In this document: in pieces, positions 5,462 to 7,416 of the stretch | How positions within the stretch are numbered: the stretch's first letter is position 1 | Layout of the letters: the number at the start of each line of letters is the position of its first letter | Assembly: GCA_015523055.1 (NCBI GenBank) | Contig: WALD01000035.1 | Span: 1 to 7,416 of the forward strand | Length of the DNA: 7,416 nt | Reading direction: 5' to 3' | Source of the DNA: Candidatus Altarchaeota archaeon | Lineage (GTDB): Archaea > Altiarchaeota > Altiarchaeia > IMC4 > QMZM01 | Position numbers and translations under genes: made by a program | Notes under the pieces: model-generated | The model's database searches: none | The model's input: the letters and a program-made list of their open reading frames with translations, nothing else | Told to the model about the DNA's origin: nothing

Positions 5462-6712
5462 ATGCCAACGATAGCGGAGAAGATTCTTGGAGAGAGGTCC
5501 GGGAGCAGGGAGGTAAGCCCCGGGGACATAGTTGAGGCAGAGATAGACTACGTGATGGTGAATGACGTTACAGGGCTCCCAGCATTTGAGGTATTTAAGG
5601 AATTCAACACCGAGCCACTCAGGGAAAAGATAGTCCTGATCCCCGACCATTATGTCCCCAACAAGGATATTGCATCAGCCGAACAGGCAAAGGCGATGAG
5701 AGGATTCTCATCAAGATATAAAATTCAGAACTACTTTGAGGTCGGCAGAGGTGGAGTATGTCACCAGCTAATGATAGAAGAGGGATTTGTGGCTCCGGGG
5801 AGACTGATTGTCGGGGCTGACTCACATACCTGTAGTTACGGAGCCCTGGGGGCATTTGCTACTGGAATCGGTTCTACAGAGGCAGCAGCAGTCATGGCTC
5901 TCGGCAGGTTGTGGTTCAATGTCCCGGAGTCGCAGAAATTCATCATCAATGGAAAGCCCGGCAGGTATGTCATGGGCAAGGATATAATCCTGAATATAAT
6001 CGGCGACATAGGGGTCTCTGGATCTCTCTATAAATCCATGGAATTCCACGGCTCAACTATAAAGGGGCTGTCAATAGCTGATAGAATATCCATCACAAAT
6101 ATGGCAATTGAGGCCGGGGGCAAGGCGGGGATAATCCAGCCAGATGAAAAGGTAATGGCATATCTGCGGGGAAGAGTGAAGGGGGAATTCACCCCTGTTT
6201 ATCCTGACAGAAATGCAGAATATGTTGAAAAATTCACATATGACGCCAGTGAATTCGTGCCCACGGTGGCGGAGCCGTTCCTTCCGGAGAATACAAAGCC
6301 AGCCTCAGAGCTTGATACAGAAATAGATCAGGCGTACCTTGGTTCATGCACGAATGGGCGGATAGAAGACCTCAGAGTCGCGGCTGAGCTTCTAAAGGGC
6401 AGAAGGGTCAAAGAGGGGGTAAGAATGATAGTCGTGCCAGCATCAAAGAGGGTATATGAGCAGGCTCTGGATGAGGGTTTAATCAGGATTTTCATGGATG
6501 CCGATGCCTATGTTTCAGGACCAACCTGTGGAGCATGTCTGGGGGGGTACATGGGCGTCCTCGCTGCTGGGGAGGTGTGTGTATCCTCAACAAACAGGAA
6601 TTTTATCGGGAGGATGGGACATAAGGATTCCAGGGTATATCTGGCAAATCCTGCGGTTGTTGCTGCATCAGCTATCACAGGAAGGATTACGGATCCGAAC
6701 GAATTAGAATAG
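5462..6712 (+). CDS. Aconitase-family large subunit (3-isopropylmalate dehydratase / homoaconitase)
   Basis: A 416-aa protein, matching the roughly 418-420 aa of archaeal LeuC/HacA large subunits. The family isomerises 2- to 3-isopropylmalate in leucine synthesis, or acts on 2-methylmalate/citraconate or homocitrate/homoaconitate. Visible features are PDHY (61-64), GADSHTC (118-124), GSCTNGR (294-300) with cluster ligand C296, and PTCGACLGG (354-362) with C356 and C359. These three cysteines hold the [4Fe-4S] cluster. STNRNFIGRMG (376-386) is the substrate-binding segment that follows. The active enzyme needs a separate small (LeuD/HacB) subunit, which largely sets substrate specificity. No such gene lies within the 700 bp downstream, so leucine versus chain-elongation use cannot be decided. 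It is cytosolic, and the mRNA is probably leaderless. All four GAATTC copies in this gene read as Glu-Phe. Confidence 0.93.
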   Translation: MPTIAEKILGERSGSREVSPGDIVEAEIDYVMVNDVTGLPAFEVFKEFNTEPLREKIVLIPDHYVPNKDIASAEQAKAMRGFSSRYKIQNYFEVGRGGVCHQLMIEEGFVAPGRLIVGADSHTCSYGALGAFATGIGSTEAAAVMALGRLWFNVPESQKFIINGKPGRYVMGKDIILNIIGDIGVSGSLYKSMEFHGSTIKGLSIADRISITNMAIEAGGKAGIIQPDEKVMAYLRGRVKGEFTPVYPDRNAEYVEKFTYDASEFVPTVAEPFLPENTKPASELDTEIDQAYLGSCTNGRIEDLRVAAELLKGRRVKEGVRMIVVPASKRVYEQALDEGLIRIFMDADAYVSGPTCGACLGGYMGVLAAGEVCVSSTNRNFIGRMGHKDSRVYLANPAVVAASAITGRITDPNELE

Positions 6713-6785
6713 GTAAATTCAAATGAAAGACAAACTAATCCATCCTGCGGTCGAAATGGAAGATATAGCTCATTGGTTCAGGACT

Positions 6786-6791
6786 GGTGAT
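6786..6791 (+). promoter_or_regulatory. Shine-Dalgarno-like site GGTGAT
   Basis: GGTGAT matches six bases of the archaeal anti-Shine-Dalgarno (…ATCACC…) and lies 4 nt before the ATG at 6796. It is the main reason to consider the following 37-codon frame real. Confidence 0.4.
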
Positions 6792-6795
6792 ATGA

Positions 6796-6909
6796 ATGAA
6801 AACAAAACCTGAAAGAGAGAGTGTAAGTCCAAAGGAGGAACTGGAACTTGAAAGAAAGATGCTGGGAACGGCTCTAAAATACAAAAAGCTTCTTAGGAGG
6901 CTAGAGTAG
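6796..6909 (+). CDS. Possible 37-aa charged small protein
   Basis: A short frame starting MKTKPERESVSPKEELE and ending KLLRRLE, preceded at good spacing by GGTGAT. The peptide is strongly charged and helical, with acidic and basic stretches, and contains no Cys or Trp. I do not recognise a family. It overlaps the end of a 29-codon frame (6723-6812), so it might be translationally coupled to it or be the tail of a decayed larger gene. A PIN-domain pseudogene begins 64 bp downstream, and VapC-like toxins are usually preceded by an antitoxin gene. An antitoxin or antitoxin remnant is therefore possible, but this rests on position only. There is no hit to a known VapB fold by eye. Confidence 0.38.
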   Translation: MKTKPERESVSPKEELELERKMLGTALKYKKLLRRLE

Positions 6910-6973
6910 TGGGATTAGTGGTCCAATGAATTGGAATGAACTGCCCCAAATACAACGCAGAATTTAGCAAACA

Positions 6974-7315
6974 ATGATCCCAAAAGAAAAACACTTTCTT
7001 GATTCTTCTCCGTTCATAAGTATCATAAAGATGGATGAGAACAGCCGGCTTTCTAACAGATATTTTGTAAGGCTCAGAAGTGGTGTTTATAATGGCTATG
7101 TTTCCTTCTCGGTTATGCGGAGGTTATCTACATAATCAAAAGAGACATTGAAAGAAACAAATGGACATCTACCCTCTATAAATTTCTAAGCTTGATAGAG
7201 GATAATAACATATTTTGCAACCTTTGATACAAAATTAGGCAAAAGAATAGAGGATGAGCATAGTAGAGAACTGATAAAGGTTAAAGTTATAGACGAGAAT
7301 TTATTTGTCAAATAG
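6974..7315 (+). pseudogene. Frameshifted PIN-domain (VapC-like) ribonuclease remnant
   Basis: Three consecutive frames join into one PIN-like protein of about 113 aa. The first (from ATG 6974) gives KEKHFLDSSPFISIIKMDE, with the first catalytic Asp in FLDSS, and runs to YNGYVSFSVM. Restoring one G at ATGCGG (7115-7120) continues it as AEVIYIIKRDIERNK, with the conserved PIN Glu after SVM. Removing one T from the T-run at 7213-7216 continues it as IFATFDTKLGKRIEDE, the late PIN segment, to the TAG at 7313-7315. PIN toxins are usually 130-150 aa. The gap between the Glu and ATFD is short, and the usual DAxxxA segment is not seen, so an internal deletion is likely at the second lesion. Intact relatives cleave RNA or tRNA and are paired with an antitoxin. 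The 3' end overlaps the convergent partial gene by 8 bp. The single-base changes could in principle be assembly errors. Confidence 0.6.
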
Positions 7316-7416
7316 ACTCAAGTTCCTTTCTGTGTAATCTAATTAATTCTACGGCTGAGAGGTCCCTAACTTCCTTTCTCCATGCTGATTTTGGTATTGG
7401 TTTACCTAAACCTAAG
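7308..7416 (-). CDS. C-terminal end of an unrecognised protein (partial)
   Basis: A minus-strand frame enters from the right edge and ends at a TGA (7308-7310). The 35 visible codons begin LGLGKPIPKSAWRKEVRD and end with LIRLHRKELESI. The mix of charged and aliphatic residues and the clean frame up to the edge suggest genuine coding sequence. The visible part is too short for me to name a family. The gene runs leftward and converges with the PIN remnant, overlapping its last 8 bp. Confidence 0.5.
   Translation of the reverse strand, partial: LGLGKPIPKSAWRKEVRDLSAVELIRLHRKELESI

Larger units (their letters stand above)
544..6256. repeat. Over-represented palindrome GAATTC, 20 copies
   Basis: Copies start at 544, 581, 794, 1233, 1258, 1926, 2323, 2382, 2464, 2650, 3139, 3937, 4206, 4373, 4562, 4713, 5600, 6041, 6185 and 6251. 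About 1.8 would be expected by chance in 7.4 kb. Nineteen lie in four genes and one (1926) in the spacer after ABCE1. Within genes, 7 read as GAA-TTC, 8 as xGA-ATT-C and 4 as xxG-AAT-TC, so protein sequence does not explain them. The preceding base is usually A or G. Other six-base palindromes I looked for (GGATCC, AAGCTT, CTGCAG, GTCGAC) occur one to three times each. The function is unknown. Confidence 0.85.

Noticed and set aside
6723..6812. 29-codon frame starting just after LeuC/HacA
   Set aside because: There is no ribosome site and no recognisable motif. It was kept only as part of a finding and is not annotated as a gene.

Overview
The window looks like a piece of an archaeal chromosome, about 45% GC or slightly higher. 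The strongest marker is a complete ABCE1/Rli1 ribosome-recycling ATPase, a protein found in archaea and eukaryotes but not in bacteria. Arginine is written mostly with AGA/AGG and isoleucine often with ATA. Genes that begin a transcript lack Shine-Dalgarno sites and have TATA-like boxes about 30 nt upstream, as expected for leaderless archaeal mRNAs, whereas internal genes have real Shine-Dalgarno sites (GGAGG before the gene starting at 3274, GGTGAT before the small gene starting at 6796). The lineage cannot be fixed from the sequence alone.

Layout. Bases 1-144 may hold the start of an unrecognised minus-strand gene with a G/C palindrome inside it. ABCE1 runs rightward (201-1916). It converges on a leftward two-gene operon of flavoproteins: a GlpA-type FAD dehydrogenase with a C-terminal BFD-like [2Fe-2S] domain (4781 to 3303), then a pyridine-nucleotide/FAD oxidoreductase (3274 to 2033). 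Upstream of the operon is a 202-bp gap with a solitary CRISPR-repeat-like palindrome, then a leftward gene for a charged coiled-coil protein of unknown function (5382 to 4984). A 79-bp divergent promoter region separates that gene from a rightward aconitase-family large subunit (5462-6712; LeuC/HacA type) that has no small-subunit gene beside it. The last 700 bp are AT-richer and poor in intact genes: a possible 37-aa protein, a frameshifted PIN-domain (VapC-like) pseudogene, and the C-terminal end of an unrecognised leftward gene.

How the genes relate. ABCE1 serves translation, LeuC/HacA serves branched-chain amino acid or 2-oxoacid chain-elongation chemistry, and the flavoprotein pair probably oxidises a hydroxyacid or sn-glycerol-3-phosphate-like substrate and passes the electrons on. 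These are separate transcription units, not one system.

The most unusual signal is not a gene. The hexamer GAATTC occurs 20 times between 544 and 6256, roughly ten times the random expectation for the window. It occurs in all three codon frames and in four genes, and is absent from the first 540 bp and the last 1.1 kb. I found no convincing new multi-gene system.
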